Origin: Chrysogorgia sp. JL179-B06
Taxonomy: Eukaryota; Cnidaria; Anthozoa; Scleralcyonacea; Chrysogorgiidae
Assembly (NCBI GenBank): GCA_035772405.1
Contig: JAYKKM010000048.1
Span: 3,587,501 to 3,651,500 of the forward strand
DNA length: 64,000 nt
Direction of reading: 5' to 3'
The position numbers and the translations under genes were made by a program. The notes beneath the pieces are model-generated. The model did no database searches. It saw only the letters and a list, made by a program, of their open reading frames with translations, and was not told the origin of the DNA. Numbering within the stretch: the first letter of the stretch is position 1; each line of letters opens with the position of its first letter. Of this stretch, positions 48,635 through 60,069 are shown piece by piece.

Positions 48635-49287
48635 AATGGTTCATTTCATTTCACAGATTCCTTCATGGGCCTGACGGTCAGTGCATGTTCAGTACAATGT
48701 TTCACAACTTTCAAATATCATAACCTTGGGGATTTTGCATATTTGTAATATCTCGATTCTCCAAAGAATATATTTTCTCAAATCAAAACTGTATCTTCTT
48801 GTACTTTTTTGCCTTCAAAGTTGGGGATTTCAAAACTGCCCATAAAAAAAGTTCTAAGATGGAAATGACGTCAAACCAGGAACACACTCTCAGAGTAAAA
48901 CAGTAGGGGTGCAACCAATCGCACACCTTCAGCTATCTAGACGTGCAATGGAGTGCAATCAATCCCCCAGGCCTAGTAGGTTTATAAAATGTGGTTTTAG
49001 ACTACACATGATGTAGTCCTAAAACTACCAGAAATGACAAAATATATGTAAAGACATGTAAGCGAATTATATATTTGATATAATATTTCATAAATTACTA
49101 AATGTACTAATTATTCAATGTTTTTGGCCTTATACTTTATTGTCATAATGCGTTTTGTCATTATGCATTTAGCACTTCCTGGAAAGCGCAGGCGTGTGCC
49201 AAGGTTAGCACATGCATTGCACACCATTCCCATTTAATACCGATGTAGAGTAAGTAAAGTCGATTGAAAATTTGAAATGTTATTATT

Positions 49288-49510
49288 GTACATTCAAACT
49301 TCATTCTTGTTTCTTATTGGTCAACATACTCCAGTGAATTCTCAATATCCGGCAGGTGCGACGTGCATTTCCATCGAATACTGTGAATTATTGCACGGAG
49401 GTGTCCAAAACAAAAATGATTTAATGCTGATGACATCACTAGGACTAAGCACGCAAAAATTACAAAATAAAAAATGGCTTGTGGTAGATTTGTTTGTATA
49501 TTTTTAGCAA
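49288..49510. repeat. Interspersed repeat, inverted copy of 41990-42195
   Basis: Shares with 41990-42195, in reverse, the words ATTGGTCAACATACTCCAG, GAATTCTCAATATCCGGC and TTACAAAATAAAAAATGGCT. The region 48650-49287 before it and 49540-50150 after it shows only AT-rich sequence with no gene. Confidence 0.55.
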
Positions 49511-50159
49511 GACTATTTTGAACAATGTATAATAAAACAATTATTGGATTTAGCTTACACATGATCATCCACTCCTCCAGAGGTGGAAAAAGTATCGGAT
49601 CCTGGGATCCTAGTTACCAGAAATTATGTTGGTTTTACAGAGAGGTTTGATAGTTAACTGCAAAGTATTTTGCAGAACTTAGTAAGTGTATAAATTATAC
49701 AATTATAATTAAATACTGTACCGACAACTGGCAACAATCCAATATATTGATCAATCAACGATGAATGATATTATAAATCGATCTGATTGATTATTTTTTT
49801 TCAAAAATATTTTCTGGGAAACAATATTCCTCAGAAAATATTTGATTTGTGTCAGTTCTTCACAATCTTGACAGCCAGTGTGAATTAAAAACGAAATACA
49901 TACAGATCGTCCATAATTTATCTGCTTTCAGTGTAGCAGTGAATTTAGTATTTGCCTTCGAATGTTTAGTGAAGTTAAATCCAGGGAGAAATCGAAGACC
50001 ATTTTAAAACTTACACACATGAAAAATGAAAAATGGCGGCAAAAACCCTTTGGTCATCGATAAATCATCGTCTCTAGAGGAATTGTTGTTTTATAGTGAT
50101 CGTATAATTTAATAACTTTGTGCTAATATATGTCCTGATATTTTTTATAAATGAACTGC

Positions 50160-50450
50160 GTTGTTTGCCATCAAAATATCCAGGAGAGTAACCAGCCTTC
50201 CTTTTTGTGAGCATGTGTACTCATGTCTGCAAATATCAAAAAGAACGTCCCGCACTACCTCATAGATTATTTTACAACTAGACATCGCGACAGACATGAC
50301 TATAATACCAGGAATAGTGATCACTTTATTTTAGATAAAGTAAAGTTAAAATTAACCCAACGCTCCTTTTTTTATAAAGGGGCAGGTATTTTTAATAGCT
50401 TTAACAATAAATAATGTATATACTGTACTTATATATATATATAGAATCTT
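50160..50450 (+). pseudogene. LINE C-terminal fragment
   Basis: A frame at 50223-50414 reads NIKKNVPHYLIDYF, then YNTRNSDHFILDKVKLKLTQ and RSFFYKGAGIFNSF. This is the extreme C-terminus typical of CR1/L2-like reverse transcriptases. An AT-rich tail follows. Confidence 0.7.
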
Positions 50451-50654
50451 ATTTATTTTAGCTCTTTATATTTTAGTTTTATCTTTGTATTTATATAGTG
50501 CAGGATATCACTGCAGGACCTACATTGATAGCAGTTTTTTAACTGAAGTAGTTATCCTGTTGAAATATGTTCTTAAATAAAAAATTTAAAAAAAATTAAG
50601 TTGTGCAATAACAAAGTTGCAAAAAGGCAAAATTATTAATATAAAAAATAATTA

Positions 50655-50975
50655 TTTAAAAAGCAGGAAATGAACTTCTTCAGGAGTTAGAGAAGTTGAT
50701 AACATATCTACAAACAAAGAAGCAAGATGAAGATGTCAAAGCATCTGCAACGTCTCTAGTATCACAAGACTCTGATGTAGCATTCAATTAGAAATGATTT
50801 CGTATAGGTTTTCCAACAACTATTTCACCAATAAAGATGTGCATAACGGAGCCAGGACGTTTTTCTGCTCCTCTAGCAGCCCCTGGTTCATCCTCTTTTC
50901 CACCAATAAGCTTGATGCCAAGAAAATTACCTTTGTCTTCAAGCTCTTCGATGGTACTGGTTAGCGTGAAGCTTC
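50655..50975. other. Two short convergent frames of unknown nature
   Basis: The plus frame (about 50665-50791) encodes a charged helix (NELLQELEKLITYLQTKKQ) ending at TAG. The minus frame (about 50965-50792) encodes ELEDKGNFLGIKLIGGKEDE, then KRPGSVMHIFIGEIVVGKPI and TAA. Their stops overlap. Both have amino-acid make-up more like real protein than the surroundings, but neither is recognised and neither has a clear start or splice sites. They could be the ends of two genes of a decayed DNA transposon. Confidence 0.25.
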
Positions 50976-51868
50976 AATGGCTGAATAAAATAAGAGCGAA
51001 ATCTTCCCAACGACTTATAAAGTTTAGGAAAAATCCAATCAAATAAACCGTTATGCATCACATGCGTTTTGGACCAATCAGGATCTACTCTATTTAGTTT
51101 TGAGTAGCTCAGCAGGGGGTCGACAAGCTATCGTGCAAGTTTTCACAGGTTAAATTCAGGCTGTACATAGGCTAATATTAACCTTAACAGTGACAAGGAT
51201 CCTAGACCTAAAATTAAGGCACAACACGCTTGTTGCTAGGAAGAAATTGGCTGCACAAAGTAAAATTAAGATATCTTGTCAATGTACGCAACTGGTATAA
51301 TCGAGAGTTGTCTTAGTATTTCACCCTCTCATAGCATCTAATTTTATGTTTACACTTTACACATATAAGACACATTTATTTAATGCTTAAGACAATGCAC
51401 GATAGGTAGAAACGATGATTTTGTTATTTTGCCAGTTTGCCAAATTTTTGCAGAAATTTTTTAGTCCTAAACCCAGGATCCCAGAAAGAAAAAAACTTTT
51501 TCCACCTCTGCACTCCTCTGTCAATGTTATCCGCCACAGCCTTTGGCAGATAACATTGACCTCGGTCTGGATAATTCTTGATGATCATACGCAGCCTCAT
51601 TTAATAGAATTTTGCTATGCTCTCGACCAATCAGAATGCAGAAATTTTGTCAAACATATATAATAAGCCAAGGTCTAATAATAATATTAATAATAGATTG
51701 AACAAGCTGCATTCATCTATAACACACAAATACTTAAACAGGACCTTCTGGAGATCTTCATTCCAAAGATACTACAGTTAGGAAAATACTTTAGTTTACA
51801 TGCATTTGTCCTCCACCAGGAATACGTACAACAGCCTACAACTAGGCCAGGATACAAGGTGTGGATGC

Positions 51869-52899
51869 GGACAAAAATACGATTGGAACATACAGCATGT
51901 AATTGAATCGGGTTCAACGAGTCGGGTATCAAGCAATTGAATCGGGCTCAATGAGTCATCAATTGCTTGATGCCCGACTCATTACAGAGCCCGATTCAAT
52001 TGCTTGATGCCCGATTCAATTGCTTGATGCCCGATTCAATTGCTTGATGCCCGATTCAATTGCTTGATGCCCGATTCAATTGCTTGATGCCCGATTCAAT
52101 TGCTTGATGCCCGATTCAATTGCTTGATGCCCGACTCATTACAGAGCCCGATTCAATTGCTTGATGCCCGACTCATTGAGCCCGATTCAATTGCTTGATG
52201 CCCAACTCATTACAGAAACCAATTCAATTGCTTGATGCCCGACTCATTGAGCCCGATTCAATTGCTTGATGCCCGACTCATTGAGCCTGATTCAATTGCT
52301 TGATGCCCGACTCATTACAGAGCCCGATTCAATTGCTTGATACCCAACTCATTACAGAGCCCAATTCAATTGCTTGATGCCCGACTCATTGAGCCTGATT
52401 CAATTGCTTGATACCCAACTCATTACAGAGCCTGATTCAATTGCTTGATGCCCGACTCATTACAGAGCCCGATTCAATTGCTTGATGCCCGACTTCATCA
52501 CAGAGCCCGATTCAATTGCTTGATGCCCAACTCATTACAGAAACCGATTCAATTGCTTGATGCCCGACTGATTGAGCCCGATTCAATTGCTTGATGACCC
52601 CCGATTCAATTGCTTGATGCCCCCCATTCAATTGCTTGATGCCCCCCCCCCCCCATTCAATTGCTTGATGCCCCCCGATTCAATTGCTTGATGCCCGATT
52701 CAATTGCTTGATGCCCGATTCAATTGCTTGATGCCCGACTCATTACAGAGCCCGATTCAATTGCTTGATGCCCGACTCATTGAGCCAGATTCAATTGCTT
52801 GATGCCCGACTCATTACAGAACCCGATTCAATTGCTCGATGCCCGACTCATCGAGCGCGATTCAATTACATGCTGTACGTTCCTATGGCATTTTTGTCC
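51869..52899. mobile_element. Foldback/minisatellite element FB-C
   Basis: Inverted ends GGACAAAAATAC...ACATACAGCATGTAATTG and the partner CAATTACATGCTGTACGTTC...GCATTTTTGTCC bound about 1 kb of 20-bp tandem repeats (CCCGATTCAATTGCTTGATG). These alternate with spacer words CCGACTCATTACAGAG and CCGACTCATTGAG. One short inverted stretch lies at the left end (51905-51960) where the repeat flips. C-runs near 52640 mark slippage. No target duplication found. The 20-bp period equals that of FB-A and FB-B. Confidence 0.75.
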
Positions 52900-53344
52900 A
52901 GTCTACAGCATAAAAGCAGCAGCATAAAAGCAGCTGTGATTAGTGATTGGAAAGACTCTCAAGATAGTAAATCATTTCGGAATGCGGCTCAATCATAAAC
53001 ATATTTCACGACGTGAGCCACTGATCACACCACCACACAATTTAGCAAGTCTACTAGAAACGTTATGTCTACAATGAAAATCACTCGCTCATCAATCTCA
53101 TATCGATGCAGCTTATGTTAACATACGATACAGTCAGATTCACTCACCTATTATAACCAAGTCAAAATGCAATCCAATATCCTTTGATTGAACGGATTTC
53201 CCGCGCTTTTCAACAGATCTCGTTCCCAGAGCCCCTTGTGGTCTTGCACTCGACCAATCTCGTATATACACTAGTTATTTATACAAACAATCACGCCCAT
53301 TTTTGCCTCACCCGTACGTTCGACGTTTTCAGGCACAAGGGGTT

Positions 53345-53455
53345 GGTGGTTAGACTAGGGGGTTAGGTTGGGGTTGAGGATTGGGTTGGCGAGTAGTTGG
53401 GTTGGGGAGGAGTTGGGTTGGGAGGGTTAAGTTGGATGGGTTGGGTTTGGAGAAG
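53345..53455 (+). repeat. G-rich GGGTTGGG minisatellite
   Basis: A run of GGGTTG/GGGTTA-like words on the plus strand (GGGTTAGGTTGGGGTTGAGG, then GTTGGGTTGGGGAGGAGTTG) with at least four G-tracts within 30 bp, able in principle to form a G-quadruplex. No gene nearby. Between 52900 and 54204 otherwise only short open frames without family features, and CTCACGCATTCGG repeats near 53920-53950. Confidence 0.6.
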
Positions 53456-54204
53456 AAAAGGAGAGGAGCGGAGAAAACAGGGCATGCACGCCAATGTTAA
53501 TTGTCCGCCCCCATTTCGTGACACGCCTCGAGAATATTTATAGCTAGCCACTGACATTTTCTTCTGGTTGTGATGATGGGCGCGAAAAAAGTGTGTATTT
53601 GGTAGAACCACACGAGAATGTTGACGGCTGCGACGTTAATAGTTTAATTTGTGATCTTTCTCAGATAAATTTAGGAATGAAATACGGATTTCGAAGTTAT
53701 AAATCTCGTTTCTCGCATTTATCTTCGCCCTTTCAGGCCTCGAAAATACGGAGAATTTATGCATTTGTAAAGCAAGCTATCGTCACATTTTAATTGTTTC
53801 CTTCGGGTTATTTTATAAAAGAAATATGGAAAACATATTTCCTGTGTTCCCATACGTTATAGAAACACTGGAAAAAACACTCGTCCTTTGGCCTCGTGTA
53901 CTACGCAGACCTCTCAACTCTCACGCATTCGGCGAGACTCACGCATTCGGTTTCATTCTCACGCAACAATCTGTAAATCTCACGCACTGGGCAGTTTGTG
54001 TTAAATGTTAGAAAAAAATATCGCACAATATCGCACAAGTTTTATGTAATATTATAGCGTATATTAGAGTAATATTATAGCATAATAATCTTTCTACCAG
54101 ATTTTAGTAATATCTATAGTACATGTATATAAACTTTAGTGTCTGTACTAGTATAGTTTGAGAGCCACAAATTTATCAGTGTAAACTGGCATGTGTAACT
54201 CTCG

Positions 54205-54976
54205 TTAAAGTGTCACTAAGACGAAAAAATCGTCTACCAATTTTGATTGTAGTTTCTCAATATCTTATCCCGTTCTCGAGATATTTAGGTTTTTGACATA
54301 TGCAAATTAGACAGTGTATGACGTCATTTTCTCACATAGACGTAAATAAAATAAACAAAATGAGGATTATTTCTGTAAATAATAGGTAGAAAGTTTTCAA
54401 ACTTTGGACATTTATGGTAAGGTGGAATGTACACTCTACTGTACATATTATATAGTTGCCATGGAGATCGTTTGAAAATAAGCGTCTTTCGCCTAATAAA
54501 ATTAAATCGTAATTTTTGTCACTTTTTAAAAAGAATAAGGTAATTTAAACCTCCGAAGTACAATATTTACGTGTCTACAAATATTCGTGTGTATGCATTA
54601 CAATAAATGTTGTTTGATAAAGAAGAAATAAACACTTTTTGTTTTATAAATGACAGGTGCCTATTTCCAAACGATCTTCGTGGTAACAATATAATTTGTG
54701 CAGTACGGTGCACATTTCACCTTACCACAGATGTGTAAAGTTTGAAAACTTTCTACCTATTATTTGCAGAGATATTCCTCATTTTGTGAATTTTATTTTG
54801 GTCTATGTGAGAAAATGACGTCATACTATCTAATTTGCATATGTCAAAACCTAAATATCTCGAGAACGGGATAAGATATTGAGGAACCGATAACGCCTTT
54901 CTTCTTCATTTTGTTATTATAATTTACTAAGATCAAAATTGGATAGACGATTTTTTTCGTCTTAGTGGCACTTTAA
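54205..54976. mobile_element. TTAA-type MITE
   Basis: Ends AAAGTGTCACTAAGACGAAA and TTTCGTCTTAGTGGCACTTT with TTAA on both sides; long arms repeat inverted (TATCTCGAGAACGGGATAAG near 54855 against its complement near 54265). The central part is also inverted (TACCTATTATTTGCAGAGAT near 54754). No coding. Confidence 0.8.
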
Positions 54977-55071
54977 ATAAAGTCTTCATTCATTCATTCT
55001 TATGGATCTGTTGCTAGGTTTCCAGGGTCGTTTCCAGGGAATTAATTTTCGCCATATGCTTTTTAGACGAT

Positions 55072-55200
55072 GGGTGGACGATCGTCAAGCTCATATCCTC
55101 AGAAAAATGATTCTGAGTCGTACAGGAATCGAACCTGTAACCTTCTGATTGCCGGTGAGACGCTCTAACCATTGAGCTAACGAGACTCAGATGGAGAGCG
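55072..55200 (-). repeat. tRNA-derived SINE, family S1-like
   Basis: On the minus strand, box A AGCTCAATGGTTAGAGCG and box B GGTTCGATTCC are both intact, and the tail carries CTCAGAATCATTTTTCTGAG and TATGAGCTTGACGATCG. It matches the SINEs at 22669-22790 and the flanks of 57566-58156. Confidence 0.7.
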
Positions 55201-55304
55201 AAGGTTACAATGATGTACTGGTTCGATTGATAAATGTACTGTATATGCGGCAGTCACTATATATCGGTAATGCGTGCATGGATGCGTTAATATACACAAT
55301 GTTG

Positions 55305-55712
55305 TAGAAAAAACGTTCTCACAGACATCACACTTGAACAGGTTTTCCTACAATATGAGTTCTTTTGTGAACTTTTAAGTCACCCGATCTGAGAAATGCT
55401 TTGTCACAGATATCACACTTGTGGGGTTTCTCTCCAGAATGAGTTATTTTATGGGATAGTAACTGACTTGACCAAGCGAATGCTTTGTCAGTGTCACAGA
55501 CATCACACTTGTATAGGGGTTTTCTCCAGCATGAGTTCTTTTATGGCGTAGTAAGTAATTTGACTGAGAGAATGCTTTGTGAGCCAGCATTCTTTTTGGA
55601 AATCCTTTACCAAGGACTCCAGAGTATTCGTCAAAGGTGGCGAAGCAATTTTCCCTTTCGTAAACGGTCCCATCCCAGCTGTCGTCGTGGTCCCAAGGTT
55701 CCCGCACACTTT
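55305..55712 (-). pseudogene. C2H2 zinc-finger protein fragment
   Basis: Read on the minus strand it gives at least three to four tandem C2H2 fingers with TGEKP-like linkers: [19 protein letters not shown], then KCDVCDKAF, a [19 protein letters not shown] stretch, and a last KVHKRTH. At least one frameshift (near 55500-55520) and missing flanking exons make it non-coding. The N-terminal part carries a DHDDSWDGTVYERENC block instead of a known effector domain. A block of about 70 bp from this start (GCGGGAACCTTGGGACCACG) is repeated in the opposite direction at 56487. Confidence 0.8.
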
Positions 55713-55847
55713 ATTTCGCGGCCCTCGTGTTCTTTCATAATATTGCTATCTAAAAAGCGAACAATTAGCATCTATATGGCGAGTTCTTTGAAAAAAACAT
55801 ATTTAAACAAACCCGAAACAATCAAGAGGCAGATTTGGAGCAAGTCT

Positions 55848-56012
55848 ATGAAATAGTGTGTAAGTTGTCTAACGTTTCGAGCGGCCCTTCGTCAGAGAGT
55901 GAAACGTAAAGTGAAATAATAACTGTATGATTATTTCACTTTATGTTTCACTCTCTGACGAAGGGCCTTCGCTCGAAACGTTAGACAGCTCACACGCTAT
56001 TTCGGCAGTACA
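55848..56012. repeat. Inverted repeat with CTGACGA...CGAAACG core (Penelope-like end)
   Basis: Arms of about 75 bp: the left reads GTCTAACGTTTCGAGCGGCCC and the right its complement, meeting near 55925. On the right arm CTCTGACGAAGGGC, CTTC, GCTC, then GAAACG can be laid out as a hammerhead-ribozyme-like core, with a 4-bp stem between the CUGANGA and GAAA boxes. The following TTTCGGCAGTACACCAACC block recurs near 870. Confidence 0.5.
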
Positions 56013-56486
56013 CCAACCTTTTTATACATTTTGATTTGTATTTCTACACTGCCTACGCAGCACAACACGTTTTATCACCTATTGAAAAGCATCTAGTTAT
56101 GACTAGTAAGTGACTTTACGCGAATTAACTATGTTCTATGGCAAATGCAGAAATGCTTAACTACATTTATGGTTATATTACGGTGGTCCATATATGCAAT
56201 GCGCATATACAGTAATAGTTTCGGTCGACAAATATATTTTGTCAGTCGACAAATATATTTTGTCAGTCAAATATATTTTGACCTCGCAGCATACGTTGTT
56301 GTTGCGATTGATATTTCGAAATCCCAAATATACGTTGTGACCGTCGATCACAAAATCGAATTTACTGTTCCAGGATTGTCAGTTTGCCATGTATAATTTC
56401 TTCTGCATGAACGCTCTTCTCCTGGCTGTAGTGTATACCAAATACTAAATATTTACATATTTTGAATTTCACGACCAACAATAAAG

Positions 56487-56600
56487 TATGCGGGAACCTT
56501 GGGACCACGAGGAATTTCAAAGACCCTTCGGGATGGTAACGACCATTTACGAAAGGGCAAATTGCGGTGGCGAAGGCGCGAGTGGTAGTTTGATATATCC
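56487..56600 (+). repeat. Inverted duplicate of the zinc-finger fragment's first block
   Basis: GCGGGAACCTTGGGACCACG, then GATGGTAACGACCATTTACG and AAAGGGCAAATTGCGG match 55640-55710 in reverse with small changes. It covers only the upstream block of the zinc-finger fragment, no finger. Confidence 0.6.
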
Positions 56601-56834
56601 AGAACAGAACAGCTTCTTATAACACGCTTTTTACGTGGAAAAGCTCAAACGTGGAAAACAAATTCACAATACTTCATGTTCAATACTTCATGTTCAATGT
56701 TTATATAATGCAATGTAAACAAACGATGTAAACAGAAACGTTACGTGACATGCGCACTAGAACGAACTTGACGGCACCTTTAATACCAAACTGCTATTTG
56801 TGCCAAAAACCTGGCAAAAACGAACATTGTTACC

Positions 56835-57475
56835 CAGGAGACAGAACATTCTCGGTTGCCAAAACTCTGGAATTCATTACCAGAGTAAATTAGAAGAGCT
56901 GACTGTAAAATTAAAGTCAGCACTTAAAGGGACACTCCGGCCAAAATACAAATGTAGTTCATATGAAAGATCTTACTGACTTTAGTTGATTTCCAAAGTT
57001 TCAGCATTCCTATCAATTTAGTTAAGAAGATATGGCTAGTTGAAGTTGGAGAGTTTGTCCAATTTCGACGCCATTTTGTTTCTCAAATATGACGTCACTG
57101 AGTGATGCTATCTTGTATTATGCCTAAGAAGCTCCTCTACTTTCCTGCAATGAGGAACTAAATAGTTTAGTTCGACTAATTTTCGTCTAAACAGTATTCA
57201 CAACAGCTATCACTATGTGATTGCCATCAAAACAACTCCACTGCCGATAAAGAATCACTCAATGACGTCATATTCGCAAAACCAATATGGCGTCAAACTC
57301 CTCAAATTTTCAACTTCAACTAGCCATATCTTCTTAACTAAATTGATAGGAATGCTGAAACTTTGGAAATAAACTAAAGTCAGTAAGATCTTTCATATGA
57401 ACTGAATTTGTATTTTGGCCGGAGTATCCCTTTAACTCTTTTTTAGAATTAATAGTTTTTGTAGTTATCATAGTT
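56835..57475 (+). pseudogene. LINE 3' end (same family as 5318-5860) carrying a MITE
   Basis: GGAGACAGAACATTCTCGGT to AAGTCAGCACTTAA (56839-56927) and, after the MITE, CTCTTTTTTAGAATTAATAG to GTTTTTGTAG match 5595-5740 with only small differences. It is non-coding here. Confidence 0.75.
56924..57435. mobile_element. TTAA-type MITE with a proven target site
   Basis: Ends AGGGACACTCCGGCCAAAAT and ATTTTGGCCGGAGTATCCCT, TTAA on both sides, with long inner arms (AGTTAAGAAGATATGGCTAG near 57020 against its complement near 57325). The LINE relative at 5690-5705 has the empty site GCACTTAAGAC, which here has become GCACTTAA-element-TTAACTC, so TTAA was duplicated on insertion. Confidence 0.9.
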
Positions 57476-57565
57476 TTGTTAGTATATACAGTGAGTGTGT
57501 ACACTGCTGTAGTGGGGGATCTTGGAGTAGATAGACGATACATGGACGATTGTCAAGCTCATATC

Positions 57566-58156
57566 TACGGTGGCCCACAAGGGCAAAACACAACTCAATA
57601 TTTCGTTGGTTACACAACAGAGTTTCGTGGTACACATAGAACACAACAAAGTTTTGTAGAACACAACAAAGTTTCGTGGTACACAACAGAGTTTCGTGGT
57701 ACACAACAGAGTTTCGTAGAGCACAACAAAGTTTTGTAGAACACAACAGAGTTTCGTGGTACACAACAAAGTTTCGTAGAGCACAACAAAGTTTTGTAGA
57801 ACACAACAAAGTTTCGTGTTATAGACTGATAAAACACGGACTGGTAAAACATGGAGGGTTAGGATCTTTGTTGTTTTGGGGTTAGCGATTATTTGTTATA
57901 AAACATGGACTGGTAAAACATGTAACGTGTAGCTGTGAATGTATGATGTCTACATTAACAAATAATGGCTAACCCCAAAACAACAAAGATCCTAACCCTC
58001 CATGTTTTACCAGTCCATGTTTTATCAGTCCATGTTTTATCAGTCCATGTTTTATCAGTCCATGTTGTGTTCTACAAAACTTTGTTGTGCTCTACGAAAC
58101 TCTGTTGTGTAACCAACCAAATATTGAGTTGTGTTTTGCCCTTGTGGGCCACCGTA
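57566..58156. mobile_element. Foldback transposon FB-B, TACGGTGG family
   Basis: Starts TACGGTGGCCCACAAGGGC and ends with the reverse complement. CATATC flanks both ends (57560-57565 and 58157-58162), an exact 6-bp target duplication. The flanking host sequence is the S1-like SINE (GTCAAGCTCATATC|CTCAG), whose uninterrupted form is at 55087-55101. Inside the ends lie tandem 20-bp CACAACAGAGTTTCGTGGTA repeats (about nine at left, two at right), then a unique arm (GGGTTAGGATCTTTGTTGTT) and a short middle. No coding; several open frames across the 20-mers are artefacts. Confidence 0.92.
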
Positions 58157-58224
58157 CATATCCTCAGAAAAATGATTCTGAGTTCAGGACAGGGATCAAA
58201 CTTAATATGTATAATATACCTTCT

Positions 58225-58600
58225 TCTTCAAAGCTGTGAATAATCTGATCGAAATTAATCCTAACATCCTACCAACTCAATATATATCACCCAGAACAAC
58301 AAGAAACAATTCGAACCCAGATATGCTACACTTCCGACCTCACAAAAATAGAACAGTCACCTTCGAACGCTCTTTCTTTACAAGAACGTGTAGAACATGG
58401 AACACTCTACCGTGCGAAATGCGTAGGAAGGGTCTCACCCTTGAAAAGTTCAAGAGCCAGCGCCAAATTTACTACCAAACAGCAGTAGACCAGCTATACG
58501 ACCCAGAAGAACCATGGGCATGGAAATCTATCTGCACCAGATGTAACACAGCGCGTGGTCTCACGAGTGCGACCTGTTGCTGTAGCTGACAATTTTTAGA
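58225..58600 (+). pseudogene. LINE C-terminal fragment
   Basis: A 117-codon frame (58236-58589) has the RTCRTWNTLPCEM block, a PWAWKSICTRCNTARGL end and a Cys-rich close (TCCCS-like), same family ending as 12955-13598. It also has a following GAGCTC-flanked 3' UTR with AATAAA (58643). From 58600 to 59870 no gene is recognised. Confidence 0.8.
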
Positions 58601-59877
58601 ATTTTGCGCGCGGAGCGGGATTCCTTTGTCTTTTGAGCTCTTAATAAAATTACTTCCGCACGAGAGCTCACAGGTCAGGGCGTCTCGCTCCGCGCGGACC
58701 TAATTTCTCCCAACTCACTTCGGGCCGCAGTAATTGGCGATTGCTGCCACATGTACTATACTTATAATACAGCCTTAGCAAATAACTTATCCATAGAATC
58801 TTAATCACTAAAAATCCAATATTTGTGGCGAAACGAAATAAATAAATAAACTTAATATGTAAAATAGGAATAGTTAACACTAAAACTGCCCCCGCTTGTC
58901 TCGTTGGCTTATGACCTGTGGTGACTGAGAGTTATTTGAATTTCTCAGTTTTAACGTTTTTTAAATGCACGTAATTACTGTTTCTAATTTATGTTTTTAT
59001 CGACGCCTCTTCATCTGCAGAAAAAAAAAATGTTTGCGAGGTTCCTTCAAGAAGAATGAATCATTTCATCAGATATTCTTGTTTCTTCATATATATTTCG
59101 GCTCGCTCGGTGAATTCACGTGTTATAATTTCTGGCACACATGTTATTGTTTGTAATAATCAGTAAACAAATAAGAAATGATATCAGTGAATAAGAACGA
59201 TATCAATCATAGAATCTTGGCAGTGCGTTACATGATTCAGTTTAGTTGTTTTTAATACATGTCATCTGCGTTATTACTGCGTCTTGCAAATCTTTACTGA
59301 TTTAGCTTCGTCTTGATGCGACTGTGTTCATTAACTTTCGATTAAACTGCGTCTTGACTGTGGACTAAGTGTTTCAAGTCCTGTGATGATTTGTGTGGCT
59401 GACAAATCGTAATTGTTAGCCATCGAGTCTTTCAGTTTCAATCCCGTGTGCTAAGATTGTTTTAAAATCCCTCACCTTTCGACGAAAAAAGACACGTGCT
59501 TATTTTATTTTTTATTGAAACTTGCTTACTGTCACAATGAAGCTGTGAGCATCCCACGATTCATTGATTGTAACCTCAAAATCATTCCCGATTGAACTTG
59601 CGGCTATTACCTGAAAGCGCATTGCGGGTTTAGACTGAACAAATCGAGATTTTTCTGGTATAACCAATAGCCGCATAACCAATATATATCTGTATATCAT
59701 ATTACTAAATCTATTATACGCGGGGACTACTATAATGCCTCCTCGGGTTTTGGCACTCTGGGGCAATGAAATGCAGGTGCGTGTGCGGGGAAGGCTAAAA
59801 GGGATGACTGAAAAGGACCTTTCTGTTTTTTTCTGTTTTTTATTTTTCTTTAGGTTATGGATAGCTACGATTATGTC

Positions 59878-59938
59878 AAGGGTAGGGTTAGGGTTAGGAT
59901 TGAGATTAGGATTGAGATTAGGGTTAGGATTAGAGTTC
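59878..59938 (+). repeat. Telomere-like GGGTTAG / GGATTGAGATTA repeat
   Basis: About 60 bp of GGGTTAGGGTTAGGATTGAG and relatives (AGATTAGGGTTAGG). It is interstitial, flanked by inverted short words (GGGATGACT near 59800 and AGTCATCCC near 59963), so it is the loop of a small palindrome instead of a chromosome end. Confidence 0.6.
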
Positions 59939-60069
59939 GAAAAAATGTGAAGGTCCTTTTGAGTCATCCCTTTTAGCCTTCACCTGCATGTGCGTGGATG
60001 TATCCAATGACATCAAATATGCGAATCATCAAACGATTCCATGTGATAATGGTAAAGTATGCAGAATTT

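Noticed and set aside
51869..52899. CRISPR-like array
   Set aside because: The 20-bp repeats are contiguous or separated by a few repeated words, not by unique spacers, and the genome is eukaryotic.
53593..53793. Small gene with a 66-codon frame
   Set aside because: No family motif, no splice context and no conserved neighbour; length is within chance for this composition.
56179..56280. Possible third TACGGTGG-type foldback element (TTACGGTGGTCCATATATGC)
   Set aside because: No inverted partner end or target duplication was found downstream; the match is only about 10 of 12 bases.
57468..57885. Cys/Leu-rich open frames on both strands
   Set aside because: They are readings of the 20-bp repeats in FB-B and shift by one repeat letter between frames.
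59878..59938. True telomere or chromosome end
   Set aside because: Only about 60 bp, degenerate, with unrelated sequence on both sides and enclosed by a small palindrome.
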